Shown here one piece after another: positions 8,525-17,305 of a stretch of 64,000 bases of DNA; within the stretch, counting starts at the first letter, position 1; every line of letters starts with the position of its first letter. Position numbers and translations under genes: made by a program. The notes under the pieces are model-generated. The model saw only the letters and a program-made list of their open reading frames with translations, searched no databases and was not told where the DNA came from. This DNA is from Brevibacterium oceani (lineage in GTDB: Bacteria > Actinomycetota > Actinomycetes > Actinomycetales > Brevibacteriaceae): positions 248,001 through 312,000 of the forward strand of contig NZ_JABKDE010000003.1 in NCBI RefSeq assembly GCF_013623835.1. The letters are read 5' to 3'.

Positions 8525-9223
8525 ATGACCCGCCGACTCGACTTGGCCATGCTGTTGCTGCTGACCTTCTCGACCGGGATGGTCGACGCGATCGGCTACC
8601 TCGGGTTCGACAAGGTGTTCACCGGGAACATGACCGGCAACGTCGTCATCCTCGGCATGGGTCTGACCGGCGCCGAAGGCATCCCCGTCCTCCGCCCCGC
8701 CCTCGCGCTCGTCTTCTTCATGGTCGGCGCCGCCCTGTCGGGCCGGATCCTCGGCGACATCGGCGAGGCCTGGCATCACCGGACGACCGTGATCTTCGGC
8801 AGCGTCGCCGCAGGCTGCGCGGCGCTGTCCCTCTACGTCGCGCTCGTGCCCGATCCCGAGATCGGAGTGGCCGGCACGATCTTCACCTCCGCGCTTTCGA
8901 CCCTCATGGGCGCGCAGGCGGCGGCGGCCAGAAAGATGAAGATCGCCGACGTCACCACGGTGGTCGTGACCTCGACGATCGTCGGCCTCGCCTCGGATTC
9001 CCGTTTGGCCGGCGGCGACAGCGTCCGCTGGGTCCGCCGTCTGCTCGCCGTCGTCCTCATCCTCGTCGGTGCGCTGGCGGGAGCCGCGACGCTCATGCTC
9101 AATCAGTGGATCGGCATCGCCATCGTCGCCGTCATGATCGCGGTCGCGGCGGCCATCGGCCACCTCGGTGAGAAGAAGCGCACCCGCGCCGAGGCGGCCG
9201 AAGCCCTTCCGTCGAACGCCTGA
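8525..9223 (+). CDS. DUF1275 (YoaK-like) membrane protein
   Basis: 232 residues with about six membrane helices. The family signature FTGNMTGNVVILG follows the first helix, preceded by GMVDAIGYL. DUF1275 proteins are small integral membrane proteins of unknown function, distantly similar to transporters. It is divergent from the peptide operon and shares its operator region, so co-regulation by the GntR protein is possible. The C-terminal tail is charged (KKRTRAEAAEALPSNA). Hairpin B1 follows the stop. Confidence 0.85.
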   Translation: MTRRLDLAMLLLLTFSTGMVDAIGYLGFDKVFTGNMTGNVVILGMGLTGAEGIPVLRPALALVFFMVGAALSGRILGDIGEAWHHRTTVIFGSVAAGCAALSLYVALVPDPEIGVAGTIFTSALSTLMGAQAAAARKMKIADVTTVVVTSTIVGLASDSRLAGGDSVRWVRRLLAVVLILVGALAGAATLMLNQWIGIAIVAVMIAVAAAIGHLGEKKRTRAEAAEALPSNA

Positions 9224-9250
9224 GAAGTCCGCCCCTCCGACCCTTTTCCT

Positions 9251-9319
9251 CGAGACAACGCCGGAGAGCCGAGACCACTGTGCACACACAGTGGTCTCGG
9301 CTCTCGACCGTGGTCTCGA
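9251..9319. repeat. Hairpin family B, copy 1
   Basis: Imperfect arms of about 30 nt around a short CACACA loop, with core CCGAGACCACTG on the left and CAGTGGTCTCGG on the right. It lies between the convergent ends of the DUF1275 gene and the MHS transporter gene, where it could act as a bidirectional terminator. This copy is the most diverged of the four (others at 22436, 30722 and 50001). Confidence 0.85.
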
Positions 9320-9367
9320 CGCGGCAGAAGCCGAGCAGAGCGCGGCCCGGCAGATGCCGCGTCAGCC

Positions 9368-10660
9368 TCACCGCACCCCGAGTCTCTTCCACACGACGAG
9401 GATCGCCGCCACACTCAGCGCACCGGCCAGCAGCACCCAGTACGCCGGTGCCTTCGCATCACCGGTGACGCCGATGAGCCACGCGGCCACCAGCGGGGTC
9501 AGCCCGCCGAACACGGCGACTCCGACGTTGTAGCCCAGGGACAGCCCGGTCCCGCGCACCTCGGTGGGGAAGATGTCGCCCATGACGCTGGCCAGGGGCC
9601 CGTAGTAGGCGGCCTTGAGCAGCGAGAAGATGACGACCACGACGATGAGCACCGACAGCGCAGAGGCTGCGACGACCCAGGTGAAGAGCACCCAGGTGAG
9701 CACCATGACGGCGAGCGCCGCGGGAAGCATGAAGGTCAGCCGTCCGACCCTGTCGCAGAGGTATCCGGCGATCGGGGTGAACAGGAGCAGCACGAGTCCG
9801 GAGACGAGCGTCGCCCAGAATCCGGCGGAGCTCGTCATGCCCAGGTTGTCGACGGCATAGGTCGGGACATAGGTGATGAAGTAATTGAGGCAGGTCGACA
9901 CGGCGATCGCGCCGATCGCCAGCAGCACTGCCAGTTTGTGGTGGCGCAGCACCCCGCCGATCGCCGCGGACTCCTTCGGCTTCTCCGCTTGAGCGGCGGC
10001 GAACTCCGGGGACTCAGGAACATGCCGGCGGATGTAGAGACCGACCGGGCCGACGAGGAGTCCGACGATGAACGGCAGGCGGAAGCCCCAGGTCTCGAGC
10101 TGCTCCTGCGTCAGCCCCGTCGTCACGGCCACCCCGATGACCGAGGCGAGGATCGTCGACATCGCCTGGGAGGTGAACTGCCAGCTCGCGGCGAATCCTC
10201 GGCGATCGGGCAGATGCTCGACCATGAGCGAGGTCGCCGAACCGAACTCCCCGCCCGCGGCGAAGCCCTGGATGAGCCTGGCCAGCAGGATGAGCAGCGG
10301 TGCGGCCAGCCCGATGACGTGCGCCGGAGGCATGAGCACGATCATCAGGGTGCCTGCGAACATCAGCCAGATCGTCAGCGTCAGCGCAGGTTTGCGCCCG
10401 CGCCGGTCGGCGAAACTGCCGAGCACGATCGCTCCGACCGGACGGATGAAGAACGACAGCGCGAACGTGCCCAACGCCAACATCACCGACACCGCGTGAC
10501 TCTCCGAGGGGAAGAAGGCGACGGAGATGTAGACGGAGAAGTACGCGTAGACGGAGATGTCGTACCACTCGAGGGCGTTGCCGATCGAGGCGGCGGTGAT
10601 GACCTTCCACGATTTCACCCGGGTCTGCGGTGTTCGGGTCGGCGATGGCTGTGTGGTCAT
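9368..10660 (-). CDS. MFS transporter, metabolite:H+ symporter (MHS) family
   Basis: 430 residues, 12 predicted membrane helices. MHS signatures are NALEWYDISVYAYFSVYI in helix 1, the loop 2-3 motif GSFADRRGRKPAL, and LARLIQGFAAGGEFGSATSLM with LPDRRG after it. The family carries organic acids, proline and betaine by proton symport. It lies 46 nt downstream of the M20 peptidase gene and is probably co-transcribed with it, so it may import a peptide or acyl-amino acid that the peptidase cleaves, or export a product. The substrate cannot be read from sequence. Confidence 0.88.
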   Translation of the reverse strand: MTTQPSPTRTPQTRVKSWKVITAASIGNALEWYDISVYAYFSVYISVAFFPSESHAVSVMLALGTFALSFFIRPVGAIVLGSFADRRGRKPALTLTIWLMFAGTLMIVLMPPAHVIGLAAPLLILLARLIQGFAAGGEFGSATSLMVEHLPDRRGFAASWQFTSQAMSTILASVIGVAVTTGLTQEQLETWGFRLPFIVGLLVGPVGLYIRRHVPESPEFAAAQAEKPKESAAIGGVLRHHKLAVLLAIGAIAVSTCLNYFITYVPTYAVDNLGMTSSAGFWATLVSGLVLLLFTPIAGYLCDRVGRLTFMLPAALAVMVLTWVLFTWVVAASALSVLIVVVVIFSLLKAAYYGPLASVMGDIFPTEVRGTGLSLGYNVGVAVFGGLTPLVAAWLIGVTGDAKAPAYWVLLAGALSVAAILVVWKRLGVR

Positions 10661-10706
10661 GGCTGGGCTCCTTTGCCTGCTGTAATGGTGGTGCTCCCGG
10701 TGCCGG

Positions 10707-12161
10707 TCATTTCGAAGTGAACCAGTCGCCCGGGTGGGCTCGCATGTCCCAGAACATCCCGGTCATGATCTCGGCCCCCTGAGCGAGGATCGAGGTCAGC
10801 GCGTGTTCGTCGGGAGCGTGCTGATTGCAGCCGGGGTACGAGTGCGGGACCCACACTGTCGGCAGGCCGAGCACCTCGGCGAAGACGTCGTTGGGAATGG
10901 TCCCGCCGAGGTTCGGCTCGATCGCGGCTTCACCGCCGGTGGTCTCGGCGATGGAGGCCGCGGCCGCCGCGACGACAGGGGCGCTCGGGTCGAGGCGGGT
11001 GGCGGGCATGCAGTGCTCGAGTTCGACGTCGACTCCGCGGATCCCGCGCTCCCGCAGGAAGGACCGCACCCGTTCCTCGAAATCGTCGACGTCAGTGCCG
11101 ACGACGAAGCGCAGCTGCAGGGTCGCCGAGGCGGTTCCCGGGATCGCGTTGACGACCTGTCCCGGATCGCCGGCGTCGAGGGCGAGGACCTCGAGGACGT
11201 TGAAGGCGAAGACCCTCTCCGCCGGGCTCAGCCCTGGCTCACCCCAGTCCGGGTCGACCTCCGGAGCTCCCTCTTCGTCGACATCGGGCAGCTTCGCGAT
11301 GGCCTCGAGCACCGAGGCGGGAGGATCGTCCGGTCGCAGTGCGGGGATGCGGATGACGCCGTTGCCGTCGACGAGTTCGGTGATCGCAGCGGCGATGACG
11401 GTGGCGGGGTTGCGCAGCTTGCCGCCCCAGTTGCCGGAATGGTGGTTGCCCTCGCGTTCGTGGGCGACGAGCCTGAAGTTCAGCGCCCCGCGTGAGCCGA
11501 GGAAGAGCGTCGGGACGTCGGCGGCGATCCTCGGGCCGTCCGAGGCGAGGAAGAGATCGGCGGCCAGCTCGTCGCGGTGGGCGGCGGCGAAGGTGCGCAG
11601 TCCCTTCGATCCTGCCTCCTCGGCGGTCTCCATGAGGATCTTCACATTGAACCCGAGCACCGCCTCGGCGGGGTTGCCGTCGGCGGCGAGCACCGTGCGC
11701 AGCGCCAGCGAGTTCACGGTGTGCTGGCCCTTGTTGTCCGCGCTTCCCCGCCCATACAGCCGGTCCCCGTCTTGGGTGAGAATCCACGGGTCGAGTCCGG
11801 CGGACCACTGGGAGTCGTGGGCGAACTGCACGTCGCCGTGGCCGTAGAGGAGGACGGTCGGCAGGTCCGGGTTCTCGATGCGGGAGGCGATGAGCAGGGG
11901 ATGCTCATCGGATTCCGGATTGTCGAAGATCCTCGAGTCGAACCCGAGAGACTCGAGTTCGGGCACGATCTCCTCGCCGAGGTAGGCGTGCGCGGCCGCC
12001 CCGTTTCCGGCGGCCTGGCTCTCGGTCCGCCGTGCGACCCTGGCCGCGAGCGTTACGAAGAAGGCCGAGCTGCGGGCGAATGCTCCTGCGGAATCGGTGA
12101 GGGCGCGTCGTCTGGCGGTGCTGTCTGCCGCTTCGTCGCGGCCGGTGTGAACGTCGGTCAT
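10707..12161 (-). CDS. M20-family metallopeptidase (dipeptidase/ArgE-DapE type)
   Basis: 484 residues. The co-catalytic zinc site is complete: His in LYGHGDVQF, bridging Asp in GRGSADNKGQ, catalytic Glu-Glu in METAEEAGSKG, Asp in FLASDGPRI, and the late His in SYPGCNQHAPDEH. The lid/dimerisation domain sits in the middle. Family members cut dipeptides or N-acyl amino acids in the cytoplasm. An ATG four codons upstream (12173) is possible; neither start has a strong ribosome site. It is first in a two-gene operon with the MHS transporter, and the LysR gene is divergent across a region holding two LysR-type boxes. Confidence 0.88.
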   Translation of the reverse strand: MTDVHTGRDEAADSTARRRALTDSAGAFARSSAFFVTLAARVARRTESQAAGNGAAAHAYLGEEIVPELESLGFDSRIFDNPESDEHPLLIASRIENPDLPTVLLYGHGDVQFAHDSQWSAGLDPWILTQDGDRLYGRGSADNKGQHTVNSLALRTVLAADGNPAEAVLGFNVKILMETAEEAGSKGLRTFAAAHRDELAADLFLASDGPRIAADVPTLFLGSRGALNFRLVAHEREGNHHSGNWGGKLRNPATVIAAAITELVDGNGVIRIPALRPDDPPASVLEAIAKLPDVDEEGAPEVDPDWGEPGLSPAERVFAFNVLEVLALDAGDPGQVVNAIPGTASATLQLRFVVGTDVDDFEERVRSFLRERGIRGVDVELEHCMPATRLDPSAPVVAAAAASIAETTGGEAAIEPNLGGTIPNDVFAEVLGLPTVWVPHSYPGCNQHAPDEHALTSILAQGAEIMTGMFWDMRAHPGDWFTSK

Positions 12162-12217
12162 GGGTTCCAGCATCGTTGAGGTGGGTCACTGTGACAGCCG
12201 ATTCGTGTCCGTACCCG

Positions 12218-12256
12218 GGTGCGGATCCCGCACCGAGGCGGTGCATTTCCTGCACC
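12218..12256. promoter_or_regulatory. two LysR-type boxes (GGTGC-N7-GCACC)
   Basis: GGTGCGGATCCCGCACC at 12218-12234 and GGTGCATTTCCTGCACC at 12240-12256 are two copies of GGTGC-N7-GCACC. Both fit the LysR T-N11-A rule, and their centres are 22 bp (two turns) apart. They lie between the divergent M20 and LysR genes, the standard place for recognition and activation sites of an autoregulated LysR activator. A further GTCACTGTGAC palindrome at 12185-12195 is nearer the peptidase start. Confidence 0.7.
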
Positions 12257-12299
12257 ACCGGCGTAGCCTGTGGTCACGTCCACCCAGGAGGACCGCACC

Positions 12300-13205
12300 G
12301 TGACCGATCTCCGCAGTCTGACCACGCTGCTCGCCGTCGTCGAATACGGCTCCATCCACCTGGCCGCCCGGGCTCTGTTCGTCTCCCATTCGACGGCGAG
12401 CCGCCAGATCCGGGCGCTCGAGGAGCATTTCGGCACGTCGCTGTTCGAGCGGTCGAGCTCCGGGGTCGTTCCGACTGCGCAATGCCTGGCGGTGGCCGAT
12501 TTCGCTCGGCGCACAATCGCGGAGTCGGAGCTGCTCGCCGACTCCTTCGGCGAGTATTCGGGTGCCGTCGAGACCGTTTCGATCGTCACGAGCACCGGGC
12601 TGGGTCAGACCGTGGTCGCCGATGCCATCAACGAGGTCATGCGGACCACCGATCGGGTGCAGGTCACGATCATCGACCGCGGGTCGATCGAAGCGCTGCA
12701 GGTCCTGCGCAACCGCCAGGCCGATCTGTGTGTGAATTTCTCCGTCACCGGTCACGACTTCGCGTCGGTGCACGGGGTAAGGAAGGTCGATCAGGTCGAG
12801 GCGCAGAACTTCGCCGTCCTCGATGCGAACCATGCCCTCGCCAGCCGGTCGAGTCTGCACATCCGCGACATGGTCGACTATCCCGTCGGCGCCCTGCCTG
12901 CCGGCAACACCGCGCGGATGCGCATCGAACAGGCCGTCCGCGCACAGGGTCAGGTCTTCTCCCCCACACTCGAGGCCACCTGCCCGGTGCTCATGCTCCG
13001 CGCCCTGGCCGGGACCTCGATGATCGCGATGATGGCGGGTCGGTCGATTCCCTCCACCCTCGCCGAGGCGGGGTGCACCGCCGTTCCCGTCGAGGATCCC
13101 GACATCGAGGCTCGCTACATCCAGATCCTCGAGGCCGATCCGCGGAGGGACTCAGACGGCCTCGATCTCATGATCGATGCTCTCCGGAAGCACCTGCGCG
13201 GGTGA
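12300..13205 (+). CDS. LysR-family transcriptional regulator
   Basis: 301 residues. The N-terminal helix-turn-helix (LAVVEYGSIHLAARALFVSHSTASRQIRALEEH is its core, residues about 9-40) is followed by a LysR substrate-binding domain; the LFERSSSGVVPT linkage is typical. I chose the GTG at 12300 because AGGAGG lies 8 nt upstream; a longer frame begins at 12270. It is divergent from the M20/MHS-transporter operon and faces the two GGTGC-N7-GCACC boxes, so it most likely controls that operon and itself. The co-inducer is unknown. Confidence 0.88.
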   Translation: MTDLRSLTTLLAVVEYGSIHLAARALFVSHSTASRQIRALEEHFGTSLFERSSSGVVPTAQCLAVADFARRTIAESELLADSFGEYSGAVETVSIVTSTGLGQTVVADAINEVMRTTDRVQVTIIDRGSIEALQVLRNRQADLCVNFSVTGHDFASVHGVRKVDQVEAQNFAVLDANHALASRSSLHIRDMVDYPVGALPAGNTARMRIEQAVRAQGQVFSPTLEATCPVLMLRALAGTSMIAMMAGRSIPSTLAEAGCTAVPVEDPDIEARYIQILEADPRRDSDGLDLMIDALRKHLRG

Positions 13206-13338
13206 CCGGCGTACGGCGATCCGACGAGTGGTCACCGCCTCTTGCCGCCCGAGGCAGCTGCGGCGTCGACTGCAGCCTCATGTTCCACATCATGGGTCCG
13301 AGAAGGCACGAGCACAGACCGCCGACGATAATCGGACC

Positions 13339-14298
13339 ATGAGCAATGGTGCCGACTCTCCCCGACTGATACCGCCGACCTACCCTCTCAAGGCCCCGGG
13401 GGCTGACGTCATCCACGCAGGCCCGCGCCAGGATCCGCGCATCTTGTCCGTCCCGACCCGCTGCAACGAGCATGTGATCGAGCTGTCCGAGGGCACCGAT
13501 CTGTTCGCCGCGCTCGGGCAGTCACTGACCGACTTCGCGGTCGAAGGTCTCGTCGCCGAGTTCGTCTCCGGCGAGTTCGGGCGCATCGACTACGTCCACC
13601 CCGCCTACGGGCCGGATGCCGACCACCCGATGTCCTTCACCGAGACGTTCACTCTCGACGGACCCGTCCGCCTGCGCCGGGCTTCGGCGACCGTCGGCTT
13701 CCGCGACGATGCTCCGTTCTGCCACATCCACGCCTCATGGACCGAATCCGACGGCACGATCCGCGGCGGTCACCTGCTGCCGGGCGCCCTGTCGGGACCC
13801 GAGGGCCTGACGATCCGCCTGTTCGCCGTCCCCGACGTCCGGCTGGTCAGCGAGGTCGATCCCGAGACCGGCTTCTCCGCCTTCGCACCGCATCCGCTCG
13901 AGGCGACGTCGACCTCCACCGAGGCGGAATCATCCGCGACCGCCATTCCCTCACCCCCGGCAGCGGCCGATGCCGTCGTCTCCCGTATTCGTCCCGGTGA
14001 GATCCTCGACGAGGCGGTCCTCACGGTCTGCCGAAACGCTGGCTTCGAATCCGCCGAGGTGGTCGCGAGCCTCGGCAGCACGACCGGTGCCGTGTTCGAC
14101 GACACCACCGCCCCGTGGCCGGCCGTCGAGTTCACCCACCTGTCGGGTACTGTCACCGGTGCCCAGTCTCTGAACCCTCGGGTCACCCTCGCCGGCGAAG
14201 TCGTCGACATCGCCGGTGAGGTACACCATGGCGCACTCGCCCCCGCGGCGAACCCGGTCGCCGTGACCTTCGAACTCTTCATCCGCCGCACGATCTGA
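13339..14298 (+). CDS. tandem PPC/DUF296-domain protein
   Basis: 319 residues containing two copies of the PPC (DUF296, AF0104) fold. The first, roughly residues 30-170, retains the metal-site His pattern and the closing motif (CHIHASWTESDGTIRGGHLLPGALS). The second, roughly 225-319, has the strand pattern (GEILDEAVLTVCRNAGFESAEVV) but lacks the HxH motif, so it looks degenerate. A Ser/Thr/Ala-rich linker (EATSTSTEAESSATA) joins them. PPC domains occur alone in bacteria and with AT-hooks in plants; bacterial function is unknown. It probably has its own promoter in 13206-13338. The start with MSNGADSP is chosen because the sequence before it lacks similarity to the family. Confidence 0.72.
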   Translation: MSNGADSPRLIPPTYPLKAPGADVIHAGPRQDPRILSVPTRCNEHVIELSEGTDLFAALGQSLTDFAVEGLVAEFVSGEFGRIDYVHPAYGPDADHPMSFTETFTLDGPVRLRRASATVGFRDDAPFCHIHASWTESDGTIRGGHLLPGALSGPEGLTIRLFAVPDVRLVSEVDPETGFSAFAPHPLEATSTSTEAESSATAIPSPPAAADAVVSRIRPGEILDEAVLTVCRNAGFESAEVVASLGSTTGAVFDDTTAPWPAVEFTHLSGTVTGAQSLNPRVTLAGEVVDIAGEVHHGALAPAANPVAVTFELFIRRTI

Positions 14299-14342
14299 GA
14301 CGCCCCCGCTGACCAGTGGCAACAGCCGTGACCAGTGCAGAC

Positions 14343-14375
14343 AGACGCCCCGGCGCAGTCGGCACCGGGGCGTCT
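14343..14375. terminator. bidirectional terminator between convergent genes
   Basis: AGACGCCCCGG at 14343-14353 pairs perfectly with CCGGGGCGTCT at 14365-14375 around an 11-nt loop. It lies between the stop codons of the convergent PPC-domain gene (14298) and SDR gene (14397). There is no clear T-run, which is common for actinobacterial terminators. Confidence 0.65.
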
Positions 14376-14396
14376 CCGCAGAGGCTCAGGCCTCGC

Positions 14397-15164
14397 TCAC
14401 GACATCACGGCGCCGCCGTCGACCCGGAGGATCTGTCCCGTCGTGAACGCGGCGCCGTCACCGGCGAGGTAGGCGACCGCCTCGGCGATCTCTTCCGGCT
14501 GACCCATCCGGTCAAGCGCCTGACCTGAGGTGTCGTACGTCTGCCCGATTGTGAGGGCGGACTCGACGGGCCCGGGCGCGACCGAATTGCAGCGGATCCC
14601 CTGACGTCCGTACTCCTTGGCCACCCACTTCGTCAGCGCGATGATCCCGCCCTTGCTCGCCGCATACGCGGGCCCTGACCGGGCTCCGGCCTCACCGTCG
14701 GAGACCGCTCCGCCGTTGATGCCCGAGATCGACGAGATGTTGATGATCGATCCTGCCCCTGCCGAACTCATGTGCGGGTGGACGGCGGCCCTGATGAAGT
14801 TGAACGTCCCGCCGAGGTTGGTTTCGATGTCACGCTGCCACTGCTCGGCCGTGATCTCATCGATGCCGATGCGTGCGGCCGTGCCCGCATTGTTGACGAG
14901 CACATCGAGTCCCCCGAAGGTCTCGACGAACGACCCCACCGCGGCAGTCACCTCGGCGGCATCGCGGACGTCGAGTGAGAAGGCGGCGAACCGCTGGTCC
15001 GGGAACTGTTCGGCCAGGGCCGCAGCGGCATCTTCGGCACCCTTGAGGTCGACGATGCCGACCGAGGCACCACGCCGAGCCAACGCGGTGGCGATCGCCA
15101 GACCGATGCCCTGCGCGGCACCGGTGACCAGGGCAGTCTTGTTCGTGAGCAGATAGGGTTCCAT
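14397..15164 (-). CDS. SDR-family oxidoreductase
   Basis: 255 residues of the classical short-chain dehydrogenase/reductase family: cofactor motif TGAAQGIG, NNAG, catalytic Ser in INISSISG, and YAASK. Asp at the end of beta-2 (IVDLKG) suggests preference for NAD(H). The final DGGAVMS is the usual C-terminus. It lies downstream of the TRAP genes in the same orientation (gap about 80 nt) and may oxidise the imported hydroxy acid or its CoA ester. FabG-like enzymes are so broad that the substrate is not inferable. Confidence 0.88.
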   Translation of the reverse strand: MEPYLLTNKTALVTGAAQGIGLAIATALARRGASVGIVDLKGAEDAAAALAEQFPDQRFAAFSLDVRDAAEVTAAVGSFVETFGGLDVLVNNAGTAARIGIDEITAEQWQRDIETNLGGTFNFIRAAVHPHMSSAGAGSIINISSISGINGGAVSDGEAGARSGPAYAASKGGIIALTKWVAKEYGRQGIRCNSVAPGPVESALTIGQTYDTSGQALDRMGQPEEIAEAVAYLAGDGAAFTTGQILRVDGGAVMS

Positions 15165-15244
15165 GATTCTCCTTCGAATAGTGAGAGTGAAGCGTCGGCC
15201 GATCCCACCGGACCCGGCCGGCCGAGCCGGGCACGGTCATCCGC

Positions 15245-16729
15245 CTACCCGACTCCGAGCAGGTCGGGCAGCCAGTTCGAGATCGCCGGGATGTAGGTGA
15301 TGAGCAGCAGTGCGATGATCGCGCAGATGAGGAACGGCATGATCCCGCGCACGACCTCCTCGAGCCTGACCTTCCCAATGCCCGCACCCACATAGAGATT
15401 GAGCCCGACCGGCGGCGTGAACAGGCCGATCGCGAGGTTGACGGTCATGAACACACCGATCGTCGTCATGTCCACGCCCACGCCGATGAGGATCGGCACG
15501 AGGATCGGAATGAACAGGTAAAACGCGCTGATCGCGTCGACGAAGGCGCCGACGATGAGCAGGATGATCGTGATCGCCGCGAGGATGAGGTACTTGTTGT
15601 CCGTCACGCCCAGCACAGCCGTCGAAATCCGATCGGCCACGCCTTCGACGGTGATGACGTAGGAGAAGAGGCTCGCCACCCCGACGATGAACATGATGAC
15701 CGCGGTCGAGACCCCGGACTCGAGGAACACCTTCGGCAGGTCCTTCCAGCTCAGCTCCCGGTAGACGAACACACCGACCACCAGGGCGTACACGGATGCG
15801 ACGGCTCCCGCCTCGGTGGGGGTGAAGATTCCGCCGTAGATCCCGCCGAGGATGATCACCGGGATGAGCAGACCGGGAATGGCCTTGACCAGCGCGGTCA
15901 GGACCTCGCCGAACCCGCCGTCGACGTCGACCGTGGCCGTCGGATCCACAGATCCGACGCCTGATCCGGTGGATCCGGAGCTCGCCGAGGCGGCCTTCCC
16001 ATTCGTCGTCAGCAGCTGAGTCCTGCCCGCTGCCGCACCATCGCCCGAACCGGGCGTTCCGGACGAAGCGGAGCCTGCGACCGCCTCGGCGCCGGCCTTC
16101 GCCTTCACCGGCAGACCCGCGAGCTCACGCACCCGCGGGACGAAGAGGGCCGCGATGAAGAACGCGACGGCCATGATGATGCCGGGAACGATGCCGGCGA
16201 TGAAGAGCCGGGAGATCGAGATCGACCCGAACTCGGCGGCGACGACGGCGAAGATGATGAACGCGATCGACGGGGGAACGACGATGCCCATCGATCCGGA
16301 CGCCGCGACCAGGGACACCGCGTGCTTCTTCTGGTACCCGTTGCGCACGAGCGCGGGGATGAGGATCGCACCGATCGCGGCCACGGTCGCCGGCCCCGAA
16401 CCCGAGATCGCGGAGAAGAAGAACGCGGAGATGATCGTCACCGCTGCCAGCCCATGGCTGAACCGGCCGAAGATGAGGAAGGCGAGATCGACGAGGCGCT
16501 GCGAGATGCCCGTGTACTGCATGACGATGCCGGCGAGGACGAAGAACGGGATCGCCAGCAGCGTGCCCGAACTCATCGACGGGAACATCACCGAAGGCAC
16601 CACATCGAGGACCTGCACACCATCGGTGGTGACCAGGGTGACGACGGCGGACAGCCCGAGGGCGAAGGCGACGGGGATCCCGAGGCCGAGGAAGAGGAAG
16701 AAGCTGCCGAAGAGCAGGAGCGCGATCAT
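15245..16729 (-). CDS. TRAP transporter large permease (DctM)
   Basis: 494 residues; DctM proteins are usually about 425. The family core is intact: PSVMFPSMSSGTLLAIPFFVLAG in pieces, GSGPATVAAIG, GIVVPPSIAFI and LFTPPVGLNLYVG. The extra length is a Gly/Ser/Ala/Asp-rich insert of about 60 residues (roughly 210-275) between membrane helices, after PRVRELAGLPVKAKAG and before GGFGEVLTALVKAIPG. This insert contains two copies of the CGCCGAGGY word. With DctQ and DctP it forms a sodium-driven, binding-protein-dependent importer for carboxylates. Its ATG overlaps the dctQ stop by 4 nt. Confidence 0.93.
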   Translation of the reverse strand: MIALLLFGSFFLFLGLGIPVAFALGLSAVVTLVTTDGVQVLDVVPSVMFPSMSSGTLLAIPFFVLAGIVMQYTGISQRLVDLAFLIFGRFSHGLAAVTIISAFFFSAISGSGPATVAAIGAILIPALVRNGYQKKHAVSLVAASGSMGIVVPPSIAFIIFAVVAAEFGSISISRLFIAGIVPGIIMAVAFFIAALFVPRVRELAGLPVKAKAGAEAVAGSASSGTPGSGDGAAAGRTQLLTTNGKAASASSGSTGSGVGSVDPTATVDVDGGFGEVLTALVKAIPGLLIPVIILGGIYGGIFTPTEAGAVASVYALVVGVFVYRELSWKDLPKVFLESGVSTAVIMFIVGVASLFSYVITVEGVADRISTAVLGVTDNKYLILAAITIILLIVGAFVDAISAFYLFIPILVPILIGVGVDMTTIGVFMTVNLAIGLFTPPVGLNLYVGAGIGKVRLEEVVRGIMPFLICAIIALLLITYIPAISNWLPDLLGVG

Positions 16730-17304
16730 TTCCGGCCTCCCTGGACATCGGAGGAGACATCGGACCGTACCCCGACCGAGAATTCGGACGCATCAATGGA
16801 TGGAGCGGCCTCGCTCGCGAGCCGCTCGACGACCGCCTCGGCGGAGGTGTCCTCATTCAGGGAGGTCCGCAGGGCTTGGATGCTGCGCATGATCCCGAGC
16901 AGACCGGCCAGCGGGATGGACAGGGTGAACAGCCATTGCGGGATTCCCAGTGATGGGGTCGCACGGCCGCGGATCGCCTGCGCGATCGTCATCTCGCCGC
17001 CCCAGATGAGCAGGACGGCGAGGAAGATGACGATGAGCACGGTGCCGGAGATGAGCAGGATCCGACGGACCTGGCCCTTCGCGTTCTCGACGAGATAGGT
17101 GAACCCGAGGTGCGCGCCGAGGCGGATGCCGACGACCGCACCCATCATCGTCATGACGACGAGGAAATTGATGGTCAGCTCCTCGGAGAACGCCAGCGAG
17201 GCCTTGAAGATGTAGCGGGAGAGGACGTTGACGAAGGTGACGATCACGATCACCGCGAACGAGGCGATGACGACCCAATCCTCGAAGAATCTGATGGCTC
17301 TCAT
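16726..17304 (-). CDS. TRAP transporter small permease (DctQ)
   Basis: 192 residues with four predicted membrane helices in the DctQ pattern (VVIASFAVIVIVTFVNVLSRY, then SEELTINFLVVMTMMGAVVG and the GAHLGFTYLVE motif). It is the small membrane subunit that associates with DctM. The C-terminal 35 residues (LNEDTSAEAVVERLASEAAP and after) are a polar extension, longer than in most DctQ proteins. One copy of the CGCCGAGGY word encodes SAEAV there. dctP ends one base upstream of its start. Confidence 0.9.
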   Translation of the reverse strand: MRAIRFFEDWVVIASFAVIVIVTFVNVLSRYIFKASLAFSEELTINFLVVMTMMGAVVGIRLGAHLGFTYLVENAKGQVRRILLISGTVLIVIFLAVLLIWGGEMTIAQAIRGRATPSLGIPQWLFTLSIPLAGLLGIMRSIQALRTSLNEDTSAEAVVERLASEAAPSIDASEFSVGVRSDVSSDVQGGRK

Positions 17305-17305
17305 C

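Noticed and set aside
8462..9289. 275-codon open frame opposite the DUF1275 gene
   Set aside because: It reads through the operator region and hairpin B1; DUF1275 has its signature and helices on the other strand.
12221..13342. Frame-shifted long frames over the LysR gene
   Set aside because: The LysR reading has a helix-turn-helix and an AGGAGG ribosome site; the others are Arg/His-rich shadows.
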